A stretch of 64,000 nt of DNA from Amycolatopsis australiensis (lineage in GTDB: Bacteria; Actinomycetota; Actinomycetes; Mycobacteriales; Pseudonocardiaceae), in NCBI RefSeq assembly GCF_900119165.1, contig NZ_FPJG01000001.1, forward strand, positions 8,786 through 72,785, written 5' to 3'. The notes beneath the pieces were generated by a model. It was not told where the DNA came from, made no database searches, and worked only from the letters and a program-made list of their open reading frames with translations. Positions 46,429-55,377 of this stretch are shown here, piece after piece (within the stretch, counting starts at the first letter, position 1; each line of letters opens with the position of its first letter). A program made the position numbers and the translations under genes.

Positions 46429-46644
46429 ACCTGCCCCCTTCACCTCGGCCGCGCGCCTGTGCCTGCGCGGCTCCGCCGCCGGCGACCCTAACTCCCGCCA
46501 CCGACACCACCGGCCGCACCCGGCGAAGCCGCGGCGTGTCCGCACGACGGCGGGGGTGCGCCGGTGTCGAGAGCGAGATCGGCGGCGCGGGGGCCGAGTG
46601 TGATCGCCCGATCGTGGTGAGCGCGGATTTGCCAGGCTGCTCCG

Positions 46645-46851
46645 ATGGCGACAACCGAAGTAACGCTGGGCATCACCACGGCCACGGTGCAGGTGCGTAC
46701 GCACGAGGACGTCTACGACAACCGCTTCGAGACGGTGGAGTTCATCGGCCAGACCGAGCAGGCCGTGTGCGCCGCGGCCGCGGCCTGGTGCGGTGACCAC
46801 GCCGCAGGGCTGATTACCCGGATCCGGTTGTGGAGGTTCGGGTGGCGCTGA
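46645..46851 (+). CDS. small hypothetical protein
   Basis: A 68-residue protein: ATTEVTLGITTATVQVRTHE, DVYDNRFETVEFIGQTEQAV, AAAAWCGDHAAGLITRIRLW. Alpha/beta pattern, soluble. Its 3' end overlaps the CoiA-like gene by 10 bases, so it is probably expressed with it. No known family. Confidence 0.6.
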   Translation: MATTEVTLGITTATVQVRTHEDVYDNRFETVEFIGQTEQAVCAAAAAWCGDHAAGLITRIRLWRFGWR

Positions 46852-48068
46852 CCGCGTGGTACGGGCCGGGGCAGCAGGTAGCGGACCTGACGTTGCCGGA
46901 TCTGGGCGTCGGGTGCTCGTTCGCGGATCTGTACCGGATGCGCCCGCGCCCGGATCTGCGGTGCCGATACTGCGGGTACCGGATGCACCTGAAGATCTCA
47001 CCGCGCGGCCTACGGTTCTTTGCCCACGATGCCAACGCCGACTGTGTTGGCACCGGCGAATCCGCTGAGCATCAGGAACTGAAGATCCTGTGCGCGCGGT
47101 GGAGCCGCGAGTGCGGCTGGCGCGCCGAGCCCGAGCAGGCCGGGCCGGACTGGCGCGCCGACGTGCTGGCCACCGCGGCGGACGGGCGTCGGATCGCGTG
47201 GGAGATCCAGGTCAGCCCTCAGCACGCCGACGACGCCGCGCAGCGCTCCGCCCGCTACCGACGCGACGGCATCACCTGCGTCTGGATCGCCCTCGGCGCA
47301 CCCGGCACCGACTGGTTCCGGCCGCGCGGCGCGCTGGTCACCAGCCTGACGTGCTCGGCCGCCGGCGCCCGCACCTGGATGGTGACCGAGGGATGCCGCA
47401 AGCACCACCTCGAGCGCGGCGCGTTCACCGAGCACGGCCACTGGAGTGACGTGCCGCCTCTGCCGCTGGACACGATCGCCCGCTCGATCCTGCGCGGACA
47501 GCTGGTCCAGAGCGCCGCAGCGGAAGGTCAGCCATGGTGGTGGGTTCGTGCCGACGAACGCGCCGACGCGCTGCGCCTCGGCGACCTTGACTCGCCGGAG
47601 CAGCTGGCGCGCCGCTCCCGGCTCCGTGAACGACAGACGGCGCTGCATAGCGCCGCGGCCGCGGCCGCGGCCAACCGGTGGCCCTGGCTGGACCTCAAAC
47701 GCCAGCTCTTCCGTGCCCGCCTGACTGAGCAACGAGACGCAACGATGTTCGGCGAGCCGGTCACCATCCTCTTCGGCGGCAACGTCGGCTTCCGACTATT
47801 CGCGGTGCTGCTGCCTGACCTCATCGCCGACGACGAGCAGACTGTGCCGGTGCTGGCCGACACCGCTGAGGCCGCGGCCGCCATCGGCGCGCGCTACCCG
47901 CAGACACCGGTCGCGGTGCCGCAGGGACCACCACCGTGGCCGCTGTATCGCTACCGCAACGGCACGAAGTACCCGGCGTGGCAGTTCGGCGAGACCGCAG
48001 AGCAGAGCCGCACCAGACCCGCCTACCGCAACAGCTTCACCAGCCACCGGCGGCCCATTGGCCGATGA
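46842..48068 (+). CDS. CoiA-like nuclease family protein
   Basis: A 408-residue protein from GTG 46842 (GGAGG five bases upstream). CRYCGYRMHLKIS (Cys41, Cys44) and FFAHDANADC (His62, Cys68) form the zinc site, and GESAEHQELK leads into the nuclease core. That core has Asp107 (WRADVLA) and AWEIQVSPQ (Glu121-x-Gln123) as the catalytic motif. This is the order seen in the competence protein CoiA family of predicted PD-(D/E)xK nucleases. The carboxy half is less conserved. It may act on incoming DNA; unproven. Confidence 0.7.
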   Translation: MALTAWYGPGQQVADLTLPDLGVGCSFADLYRMRPRPDLRCRYCGYRMHLKISPRGLRFFAHDANADCVGTGESAEHQELKILCARWSRECGWRAEPEQAGPDWRADVLATAADGRRIAWEIQVSPQHADDAAQRSARYRRDGITCVWIALGAPGTDWFRPRGALVTSLTCSAAGARTWMVTEGCRKHHLERGAFTEHGHWSDVPPLPLDTIARSILRGQLVQSAAAEGQPWWWVRADERADALRLGDLDSPEQLARRSRLRERQTALHSAAAAAAANRWPWLDLKRQLFRARLTEQRDATMFGEPVTILFGGNVGFRLFAVLLPDLIADDEQTVPVLADTAEAAAAIGARYPQTPVAVPQGPPPWPLYRYRNGTKYPAWQFGETAEQSRTRPAYRNSFTSHRRPIGR

Positions 48069-48102
48069 CGCCCCGCTTCACCCGGGGCGGACACGACCGC
48101 GG

Positions 48103-48225
48103 TCAGCGGCCCATCGCCGCGGCGAACCGGGCGGCGTCGCCGCCCGCGCCGCAGCCCAGGCAGTGGAAGGTGCCATGCGCCGGCCGGACGATGAAGGCCG
48201 GGGCAGCGGAGCCGCAGAAAGGGCA
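48103..48225 (-). pseudogene. CHC2 (DnaG-type primase) zinc-finger remnant
   Basis: Forty codons read CPFCGSAAPAFIVRPAHGTF then HCLGCGAGGDAARF and a stop. This is the second half of a CHC2 zinc finger (C-P-F-C ... H-C-x2-C-G-x-G-G-D). An in-frame stop lies immediately upstream and no start exists, so the gene has lost its 5' part. The break falls exactly where the truncated LigD frame begins on the other strand. Confidence 0.65.
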
Positions 48226-48227
48226 CG

Positions 48228-49805
48228 TTCACCTTTACCGAGCTGGACGCCGACCGCCGCACACCGGCGGATCTGCTGGAGCACGTCGCGGCCAGCGGGC
48301 ACGAGGGCCTGGTCGCCAAGCGCCGCAACGCGGTCTACGCGCCCGGCCGCCGCTCCGACGCGTGGCTCAAGCACCCGCTGATCCAGACGGCCGAGGTGAT
48401 CGTCTGCGGGTATCGGCCGGGCCAGGGCCGGATCACCGGGCGGATGGGTGGGCTGCTGCTGGGCGCCCACGACCCGGACACCGGGCAGCTGGTCTACATC
48501 GGCGACGTGGGCACCGGTTTCACAGAGGCTGAGCGGGGACGGCTGCAGGCCCGGCTCGACGAGCTGGAGCGGCCCCGGCCGCCGTTCGCGGTCGCGCCGC
48601 CGCGCGCGGACACGGCGCGGGCGCGCTGGGTGGAGCCGGTCCTGGTCGGGGAGGTGGTGTACCGGCAGTTCACCCGCGGCGCGGGTCGGCTGCGCCACAC
48701 CGCCTGGCGCGGCCTGCGCCCGGACAAGAAGCCCGCCGACGTCCTCGCGCCACGCACCCAGGAACCCGCCACCACCGAACCCGCGCCACCAGCCGCCCGG
48801 GCGCGGCCGCCGCGCGCGAGCACCACCGGACGTTCGGCCCGCGCGGCGGCGTCCGCGCAGGAGCCCCCGGCGCCGCTGGGGCCGAAGGTGACGGTGCAGG
48901 CCGGGGCCCGGCGGCTGACCCTGTCCAACCTCGACAAGCAGCTGTATCCGTCAGGATTCACCAAGGGTGAGGTCGTCCACTACTACAGCCGGGTGGCGCC
49001 GGTGCTGTTGCCGCACCTGGCCGGGCGGCCGGTGACGTTCATCCGGTTCCCCGACGGCGTCGGCGATCAGCAGTTCTTCGAGAAGAACGTCCCCAACGGC
49101 GCCCCCGGCTGGCTGCCCAGCGTGGCGTTGCCGAGCACCGGGGCGCGCAGCCGGCACGCCGAGCGCGGCGAGCCGATCACCTATCCGCTGCTCGATGAGC
49201 TCGGGGCGCTGGTGTGGGCGGCGAACATGGCCGCGCTCGAGCTGCACGTCCCGCAGTGGCGGATCGACCCCGGCCCACCCGCGGCACGCGGGCTGCCGGA
49301 CCGGCTGGTGTTCGACCTCGACCCTGGCCCGGGCACCTCGATCGTCGAGTGCTGCCGGGTCGCCGAGCGGCTGCACGACCTGCTGGCCACGGACGGGCTC
49401 ACCCCGTTCGCGAAGACGTCCGGGTCGAAGGGCATGCAGCTCTACTGCGGCATCGACGTCGACGACCCGGGCGCGCCGTCGGCCTACGCGAAACGCCTCG
49501 CCCAGCAGCTGGCCCGCGAAACCCCCGACCAGGTGACCGCAGTGATGGCCAAGGCCCAGCGCACCGGCCGGGTATTCATCGACTGGTCCCAGAACAACCC
49601 GGCGAAAACCACGATCGCGCCGTACTCGCTGCGCGGGCGCGACAGCCCGACCGTGTCCACCCCCATCACCTGGGACGAAGTCCGCGCCTGCCAACGCGCC
49701 GGGCAGCTGGTGTTCACCGCCGAGGACGTCCTCGACCGCATCGACGACCACGGCGACCTGCTCGCCGACCTCAACCACACCCGCACAGCCCTGCCTCGCA
49801 CCTGA
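48228..49805 (+). pseudogene. ligD: 5'-truncated LigD: ligase C-part plus polymerase domain
   Basis: The frame runs from 48228 without a start. It begins just before ligase motif IV (HEGLVAKRR) and continues with SDAWLKHPL (motif V) and the OB fold (GGLLLGAHDPDTG ... YIGDVGTGFTEAER). The N-terminal adenylation motif (K-x-D-G) is missing. After a linker the LigD polymerase domain looks complete: NLDKQLYPSGFTKGEVVHYY, FDLDPGPG, KTSGSKGMQLYCGI and RVFIDWSQN. A GTG at 48396 could start a polymerase-bearing product, so function may remain. LigD works with Ku in non-homologous end joining; no ku is seen here. Confidence 0.75.
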
Positions 49806-49864
49806 GAATTCCACCGGCCAGCTGGGACATCGCCCCGGCATCGGTAGTCGTGCTGCGGCTGGGT

Positions 49865-50038
49865 TCAGTCGTCAGATGAAGGCGTGCTGGTGCTGGGCGT
49901 GCTCGGCGCGCCCTGAGCCGGGCCGGCGGGCACGGTTGGCAGATCGGCTTGAGTGATCGGGCGGCTAGGACTGGCGTAGCCGCCTTCCTTCTGAAGGCCG
50001 CCCTGGTCTTCCGGGCGTTGCTCGTTGACGTGGGCCAT
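49865..50038 (-). CDS. 57-residue partner of the DUF6338 gene
   Basis: The frame opens MAHVNEQRPEDQGGLQKEGG, continues YASPSRPITQADLPTVPAG and has a Ser/Thr/Pro tail. Its ATG shares a base with the stop of the DUF6338 gene (TGATG), so it should be coupled. It is polar, with no helix or membrane segment, and appears disordered. I believe similar short proteins follow DUF6338 genes in other actinomycetes, but I cannot check it here. Confidence 0.6.
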   Translation of the reverse strand: MAHVNEQRPEDQGGLQKEGGYASPSRPITQADLPTVPAGPAQGAPSTPSTSTPSSDD

Positions 50039-50760
50039 CAGAACTCCTGAAAGTCGAGATATTCGATTTCATTCCAGCGTACGAGCAGGCCGCGCTGCCC
50101 ATCGACCGGCTGAGGTCGGTCACCCGAGTCTCGCAGAAGCTCGCCTGTCGCCGGGTCGATCTGGAAGCCCGTACTGAGGTACAGATCGCCGTCCTCGGGA
50201 TATCCGCCGGCATAGGAGCGCCGGTTCGATGCGGTGTTCCAGTGCCCCCACAAACCCGCGATCCATGTGCCGGACTTGAGTTTGATCCGCAGGATGGCTG
50301 CGACGTCGTAGTTCCACATCCAATCCCAGGCGCGGGGTTCGATGTGCTTCCCCAGCGCCCACAAAGCCACCTTGTTGAGTCGGCGGTGGACCCCGCACCT
50401 GAAACGGGTCCGCCGATTCGCGTTCGGCGGCGGTTCGGCCGGCGTGCGTCGGAGCTGAGCCAACCCCGCGCCGATTCCGATCGGCAGGAAGACGTAGGCC
50501 ACTGCCATGAGCTCGACAGACCACCACGGGACCTCGCCGCGCGCCAGCGCGTTGGTGAGGAAGTAGTGACGGTAAAGCAGGTACTCCGGTCCTGACGCCA
50601 CGGCATGGAAGATCGCGGACGAGGCCAGGAACCGGACCAAACGATCGGCGAAGTTGACACCGAAGCTGCCCAGGGCGCGCTCGACCGCGAACGTGTAAGA
50701 CGCGCCGGGAAGCAGCGCCATCAGCGCCACGACGAGCGCCTGGAACGTCGAGAGGTTCAA
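50038..50760 (-). CDS. DUF6338-family membrane protein
   Basis: A 240-residue protein read from TTG 50760 (GAGGAG ten bases upstream), which matches the family's usual start and length; the longer frame is a shadow. LVVALMALLPGASYTFAVER is followed by FADRLVRFLASSAIFHAVAS, a membrane pair (WWSVELMAVAYVFLPIGIG), and RAWDWMWNYDVAAILRIKLK, SGTWIAGLWGHWNTASNR, GYPEDGDLYL, LLVRWNEIEYLDFQEF. These match my memory of DUF6338. The cytosolic part contains the highly conserved tail; role unknown. Confidence 0.7.
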   Translation of the reverse strand: MNLSTFQALVVALMALLPGASYTFAVERALGSFGVNFADRLVRFLASSAIFHAVASGPEYLLYRHYFLTNALARGEVPWWSVELMAVAYVFLPIGIGAGLAQLRRTPAEPPPNANRRTRFRCGVHRRLNKVALWALGKHIEPRAWDWMWNYDVAAILRIKLKSGTWIAGLWGHWNTASNRRSYAGGYPEDGDLYLSTGFQIDPATGELLRDSGDRPQPVDGQRGLLVRWNEIEYLDFQEF

Positions 50761-50957
50761 CGGTTGTGCGCTCCTCTGTGCGGCACGTCGATGTGCGCAT
50801 TGTCCACTCACGGTCTCGGTGGCGCTTGCGGCCGTGGTTGAGGACGAAGCCGTCTGATTGGCCGATGCCTTTGAGCAGAGACCGACTCCAGTCGAACATA
50901 GGTTCGAGCGTGCGTTACTGTCGTGTTGTTGGCGCTGGTGAGGGCGGTGATGAAGGC

Positions 50958-52072
50958 ATGTCGCTGACGACACGTCTGGCCCGCGGCGAGCTGGCCCGCT
51001 GGTGCGCGGAGCACTGGGCCGGTGTCGAGAAGCTGACGGGGGATGTATATCGCCGGGCCCGGGCCGCGGGGGAGCCGGAGCCGGTGCGCCCGGCGGGCCG
51101 TCCGGAGCCTGGGCAGTGGGTGGGGGTCGACGTCGCGTTCCGGGTGCGGCTCGGGTTGCTGGCCGAGGGTGCCGCCCCGGCCGCCGCGCTGTTAGGCCCG
51201 GTCCGCGCCGGCTTGGTCAGCCCGGCCTGGGCTGACCAGGCCGGTGGGATGTTCGGCCCGTCGCGGCTGCCCGCGGCGATCGCCGGCCGGTTCTCGCCGT
51301 ACCAGCGGCAGGTGCCGGACCTGCCCGCACGGGCGGGCGACGTCGGCGAGCACGAGGCGGTGCTGACGGAGTTCATCACGCGGGCCGGGCAGTTCTTGGC
51401 CGAGCACGCGCCGCCCGGCAGGCTGGGCACTCCGGGGCAGAGGCAGTGCTGGCCCGCGTCTGCTGGGTGCTCGCCGGCTGGGAGCACGCCTTCCGCACCG
51501 GCCGGATGCCCGAGCAGCTCGCCGCAATCCACGCCCATCCCGGCTACACCGTCGACGACCTGCGCGCCGCCGCCCCCGAACCGGCCGTGGCCGAGCTGGT
51601 GAACCTCGCGCGGGTCCTGCACACCAGTCGCACCCTCGCCGGCTGGCGCGGGGATGCCCCCGGTTGCCCGATCGCGACCGGTCCTCTCGGTATCGCCAAT
51701 CCGATCATCCTGCCCGGCTGGGCCGAAGCCGACCTGCTGCTCGGCTCCACCCTGTGGGAGGTCACGACCGTCACCAGCCTGGACAACCCCGCCGTACTCG
51801 TCCGAGCGTTGTGGCGGCTGCTGGCCTGCGCCTGGCTGGACACCCGAGACGTCTACGGAATCCGGGCGGTCGGAATCTACCTGGCCCGCCACGGCGTGAC
51901 GATGTCCTGGGGGCTGACCGCCTTTTGCAGCATGGTGTTCGGCGGCACCGGCCGCGACGACGCCGCGCGAGAAGCCTTCCTGCCCCTCGCCCGACGCCTG
52001 GCCCGCGCCGATGGCGCCGAACCCCCACCACCCTGGGTCCCGCGAGAGCGGATCCTCTACGGCAGCCATTGA
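50958..52072 (+). pseudogene. hypothetical protein, split by a frameshift near 51440
   Basis: From ATG 50958 the frame encodes a sensible protein (LARGELARWCAEHWAGVEKL ... GQWVGVDVAFRVRLGLLAEG) to about 51425, then turns to Pro/Ser nonsense. From about 51440 the adjacent frame continues naturally (VLARVCWVLAGWEHAFRTGR ... LLACAWLDTRDVYGIRAVGI) to 52072. One base change in GGGGCAGAGGCAGTG would join them into about 371 residues. It may be a real frameshift or a sequencing error. Family unknown. Confidence 0.7.
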
Positions 52073-52143
52073 CAGTCAGGCGAAACGTTGCCCGTCGAGC
52101 ATCCCAGCGACGCTTGCGCGCCTGCTCGCCAACAGCCGACGAC

Positions 52144-52380
52144 ATGGTCAGTGCTACAAAGATTCCCGCCTGCCCCGGCCACCCCAACAAGCAGACCAAG
52201 CAGGTGCTGTGCCGGGGACTGCGCACCGGCACCGGCACCGTTCGGATCGGGCCGACCCCGCCATTCGAGGATCTCGGGTGCCGGCGCTGTATCCGCGCCG
52301 CGGTCAAGGACGGCTACACCGAGATCATCACCAAAGACGGCGTGCTTAACCTCGCCGAGTTGCTGACACAACAGCGATAA
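52144..52380 (+). CDS. small Cys-containing hypothetical protein
   Basis: A 78-residue protein: VSATKIPACPGHPNKQTKQV, LCRGLRTGTGTVRIGP, FEDLGCRRCIRAAVKDGYTE. CPGH and C-x2-C motifs could bind zinc. It follows the frameshifted gene by 71 bases in the same direction. No ribosome site is clear; the start is the only ATG. Function unknown. Confidence 0.5.
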   Translation: MVSATKIPACPGHPNKQTKQVLCRGLRTGTGTVRIGPTPPFEDLGCRRCIRAAVKDGYTEIITKDGVLNLAELLTQQR

Positions 52381-52456
52381 CCCGCTGGGCTTAGCCGGCT
52401 ACCCACAGGGGCGTGCACTCCCGCGGACTGTCGGGCCCTCGGCCTACGCTTGACGG

Positions 52457-53032
52457 ATGTCCGTGCTGCAGGCCTTCGCCGACGAGTCGTTCCATGAGGA
52501 CGACGGCGGTGGCTTCTACGTACTCGCGGCCGCGGTCCTACCGGCCGACCGGCACGCCGAGCTGCGCCAGCTGATGCTGGATCTGCGAGGACCGCGGTCC
52601 GGGAAACTGCACTGGCAGGTGCTGACCGAGGTGCAGCGGCGGGACGCGGCCAAGCGGGTCGCCGACTTTGACGAGCTGCACTTCGTCGCCGTCGGTTCAC
52701 CGGTGCCGGTGCGCCGGCAGGAGCGCGGCCGCGCGTTGTGCCTGCAGCGGCTGGTCGCCGAGCTGCACGGCGTCGGGGTCGAGCACCTGGTCGCCGAGGG
52801 GCGGACCGTTCAGCTCAATGCCCGCGACGTTCGCACGGTCCAGCAGGCCCGATTCATGCTGCCGAAGGGCGCGCGGTTCCGGCTCGACCACATGCTGGGC
52901 GTCGACGAGCCGCTGCTGTGGGTGTCCGACATCGTGGCCGGCGCCGTGCGTGCCCGGCTGCACGGCAACGAGACGTTCTTCGAGCCGCTCGCCGACTGCG
53001 TGCTGGAGCTGCAGGTGGGGACCCGGACCTGA
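52457..53032 (+). CDS. DUF3800-like protein
   Basis: A 191-residue protein: MSVLQAFADESFHEDDGGGF and YVLAAAVLPA form the D-E-S start of a DUF3800-like RNase-H fold, with LLWVSDIVAGAVRARLHG as the late Asp motif. GPRSGKLHWQVLTE and ALCLQRLVAELHG lie between. Such proteins are common near restriction and mobile elements, where nuclease function is predicted but unproven. A hairpin terminates it. Confidence 0.6.
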   Translation: MSVLQAFADESFHEDDGGGFYVLAAAVLPADRHAELRQLMLDLRGPRSGKLHWQVLTEVQRRDAAKRVADFDELHFVAVGSPVPVRRQERGRALCLQRLVAELHGVGVEHLVAEGRTVQLNARDVRTVQQARFMLPKGARFRLDHMLGVDEPLLWVSDIVAGAVRARLHGNETFFEPLADCVLELQVGTRT

Positions 53033-53050
53033 TCGGCTGCGGACATGCGT

Positions 53051-53090
53051 AAGGCCAGGGTCCCGGTATTCCCCGGGTGCACCTGGCCTT
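53051..53090 (+). terminator. terminator hairpin after the DUF3800-like gene
   Basis: AAGGCCAGG (53051-53059) pairs with CCTGGCCTT (53082-53090), with an inner CCCGG/CCGGG stem. It lies 19 bases past the stop, and the CCTT/AAGG ends give a short T pair. Confidence 0.65.
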
Positions 53091-53270
53091 GCGACTCGCG
53101 CGACGCCCGCGGCGCCGTGCTCCCAACGAGTGGTGTCTCCTCTACTCGTTGCCAAACCGCGGTGAGAGCCGGGTTTGACTACACGAGCGTAACCCAGTTT
53201 CGAGTTCGCCAACACGTTCGCTGGTGTTCTGTTCGTCGCATCGTGTGTATTCGGGGAGCGTTCCAGTGCC

Positions 53271-53304
53271 GTAAACTCGCATTCGGGCTGGTCAGCGAGT
53301 TTAC
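53271..53304. repeat. perfect 10-bp inverted repeat
   Basis: GTAAACTCGC (53271-53280) and GCGAGTTTAC (53295-53304) are perfect complements with a 14-base spacer, in non-coding DNA. It could be a regulatory site or recombination core. Confidence 0.5.
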
Positions 53305-53710
53305 GGGTCGCATGGTGTGCCGATACCGGTGCGCCGTGGTCGGCGTTTCGGTTGCGGTCGGAGTTTCCGGTTCCGCAACTCGATCACGTACTCGCCGGTC
53401 CGCCGTGCCAGGAGTTTTCGGGAAACTCAGGCGTTCGCAGGCGGGGCGCTCCGGCGCCGCCCAGGGGCGGCCACAGGAGGTCAGGGCTTCTGCGGGCAGG
53501 GGTTCGTCGGCGAGCCGGGGGAGCGGGTCGTCAGTGTGCTCGTTGGGCAGGCAGCGTCTCGCTGGCCTGCTCGGCGTTGTTCTTGCCGACGTCGGTGAAG
53601 TCGACCGGGACCGGTCCGGGCGGAAGGTCGGCCCAGGTCCAGGTGCGCGCTCGCGCACGAGCGGCCCTCCACAGGGGCTCCTGGGAGGGCTGCTCGTCGG
53701 GCAGGTTGAG

Positions 53711-54811
53711 TCAGGCGTTCGCGGGGATCGCGCGTGCGCGGTCGGCCTCGAGTTCGGCGAGGATGCGCTCGCGCAGCTCGTGCAGGACCTCGCGCCGGAT
53801 CCGGTCCTCTTCCTCGGCGTCATCGAGGTCGAGTTCCTGCTCGGCCAGCACGCCGAGCGCCCGCTGGACCGGCCCGGCCAGCAGGGCATCGCCCTGCCGC
53901 TGAGTGAGCAGCATCCGGTAGGTCCGCACGTGCTCGTCGACGACCTGGCGGACGGCACCGAGGGCGTTCTCGACGATGTTCTCGGCGAGTGCCTCGACCA
54001 TGGCACGCAGAGCCGACTCGCTGAGCTGTGAGGGCAGCTTGGTGCCCTTGAGCCAGCCCACCAGGGTCGTGTGGCCCGGGACGCGCGGGACACGCTTGGC
54101 CATCGCCGCGTGGAGGGTGCGGGTGCTGAGGGTCGAGTAGTCGAGGAGGTACCGCAGGTGCGCGAGGAACGCCGGCTCCGTATCGATGGTCTGCAACGGC
54201 GCCGTCATGACCTCCTGCGCTGTCGCGGTCCCGGAGACCCACAGCAGCGAGTTCGAGCTCGTACCGGCCTGGCGCTTGCCCTTCGCCGCCGCAACCGCCT
54301 GGAACGCGGCGTTGAAGCGGCGCCAGATCTCCTGCCGCACGGTGTGCGCAGCTCCGGCCAAGTCGAGTACTGCCCGGTAGACCTCACGTGCGAAGAGAGT
54401 TGTCTCCTCCGGGTTCCATGCCCGGCGCAGCAGGGCCGGCCGGATGCTGACATCGGTGCCCACCTCGCCAGCCAGCAGCCGCCACTCGTGCTGGCCCGGG
54501 TCGAGCGCAGCCAGCGCACGGTGCAGTTCCTTCGTCCGGGCCTCCGCTATCGCCAGGGCACGCGGGTCGTCGACGACGTCCACCGCCGCGGCCACGCGGC
54601 CGCCGGCAATCGCCTTGCCGGGAACCGCCAGCTTGATCCGCTTCCCCGGAGTGACGTACCGGCCGCGTGCCTCGGCATCGGCCAGGCGCCGGAGTGTCTC
54701 CCGCCTCAGCTCCCAGTGCTCCTCGGCCAGCGCTTCGAGCTGCTGCCCCAGCGTGGGGATGACGTTGGCCCGGTCCTGAGCCTGGTCGGCGAACGGGATC
54801 GCGGTGTTCAC
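53711..54811 (-). CDS. hypothetical helical protein
   Basis: A 366-residue protein from GTG 54811, overlapping the upstream stop. It is almost entirely helical: LGQQLEALAEEHWELRRETL; ALAIAEARTKELHRALAALD; RTLHAAMAKRVPRVPGHTTL with VGWLKGTKLP (HTH-like); and a coiled tail (LDLDDAEEEDRIRREVLHEL). The helix-turn-helix-like GHTTLVGWLKG segment suggests DNA contact; the tail may dimerise. Family not recognised. It follows a small membrane protein gene. Confidence 0.65.
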   Translation of the reverse strand: MNTAIPFADQAQDRANVIPTLGQQLEALAEEHWELRRETLRRLADAEARGRYVTPGKRIKLAVPGKAIAGGRVAAAVDVVDDPRALAIAEARTKELHRALAALDPGQHEWRLLAGEVGTDVSIRPALLRRAWNPEETTLFAREVYRAVLDLAGAAHTVRQEIWRRFNAAFQAVAAAKGKRQAGTSSNSLLWVSGTATAQEVMTAPLQTIDTEPAFLAHLRYLLDYSTLSTRTLHAAMAKRVPRVPGHTTLVGWLKGTKLPSQLSESALRAMVEALAENIVENALGAVRQVVDEHVRTYRMLLTQRQGDALLAGPVQRALGVLAEQELDLDDAEEEDRIRREVLHELRERILAELEADRARAIPANA

Positions 54812-55029
54812 GCGATCACGCTCCCGCCCGGAAAACGCAGGTGCCGCAGCGGGACACCGCGCACAAGGGCCAGCAGCATCACGACCACGCCGGCGGACAG
54901 CAGCAGTTCGGCACTGAGCCGCTCCAGCACGATGACGGCGACCACTGCCGTCGTGAAGGTCAGGACCTCCAGCACGCTGAGCGCGCCGCAGGACCGCTTG
55001 GGCCGCCGCGGCGGCAGGATGTAAACCAT
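54808..55029 (-). CDS. small two-helix membrane protein
   Basis: A 73-residue protein from ATG 55029 (AAGGAG at eight bases). A basic head (VYILPPRRPKRSCGAL) precedes membrane helices LEVLTFTTAVVAVIVLERL and LLSAGVVVMLLALVRGVPL, ending with a basic tail. GTGA overlap couples it to the helical protein downstream; the two may form a membrane-associated complex. Confidence 0.65.
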   Translation of the reverse strand: MVYILPPRRPKRSCGALSVLEVLTFTTAVVAVIVLERLSAELLLSAGVVVMLLALVRGVPLRHLRFPGGSVIA

Positions 55030-55073
55030 CGGGTGTTCTCCTTGCTTGACAGCTGGGCCATCACCCGAAAGTC

Positions 55074-55101
55074 GCGCGACGCAATGGGCGTTGCGTCGCG
55101 C
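55074..55101. repeat. perfect 11-bp hairpin
   Basis: GCGCGACGCAA (55074-55084) and TTGCGTCGCGC (55091-55101) pair around TGGGCG, just upstream (minus strand) of the 55029 gene. It may attenuate that operon. Confidence 0.6.
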
Positions 55102-55203
55102 GTCGGGCGCCACAGAACAAGAAAATCACACCGCTGTAGGCCCGCCACGCACGTTCGTGAACGGATTTGTTCAGGCTTCTCATTTCCCCAGGTGGCCCCT
55201 AGA

Positions 55204-55243
55204 GTGACCTGCAACACAACCGACGAGTTGTGTTGCAGGTCAC
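55204..55243. repeat. perfect 17-bp inverted repeat
   Basis: GTGACCTGCAACACAAC (55204-55220) and its exact complement (55227-55243) flank CGACGA. The stem is long and perfect with no T tail, so an operator or recombination site is as likely as a terminator. Confidence 0.7.
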
Positions 55244-55358
55244 ACGCAAAACCTGAGCGGCGCGTCCTGTCTGACCTGGGACGCTCGGCTTACCGGGCCC
55301 TCCCGGCTCGCCGGGCGCTGTACGAGAGTGTGCAGAAAACCGCAGAAAACCTGATGTG

Positions 55359-55377
55359 TCCCCCCAAAACGGGGGGA
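55359..55377. terminator. short C6/G6 hairpin
   Basis: TCCCCCC (55359-55365) pairs with GGGGGGA (55371-55377) over AAAAC, next to TAGTTTCC. It could be a small terminator on the plus strand. Confidence 0.4.

Larger units (their letters stand above)
53033..53710. other. intergenic region
   Basis: No gene confidently supported in 678 bases. It holds the terminator at 53051-53090 and the inverted repeat at 53271-53304, in locally AT-richer DNA. On the minus strand from about 53708 to 53520 an uninterrupted frame reads LPDEQPSQEPLWRAARARAR, WTWADLPPGPVPVDFTD. It could be a short gene with a non-ATG start immediately after the 53711 stop, but no start or ribosome site is clear. Confidence 0.45.
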
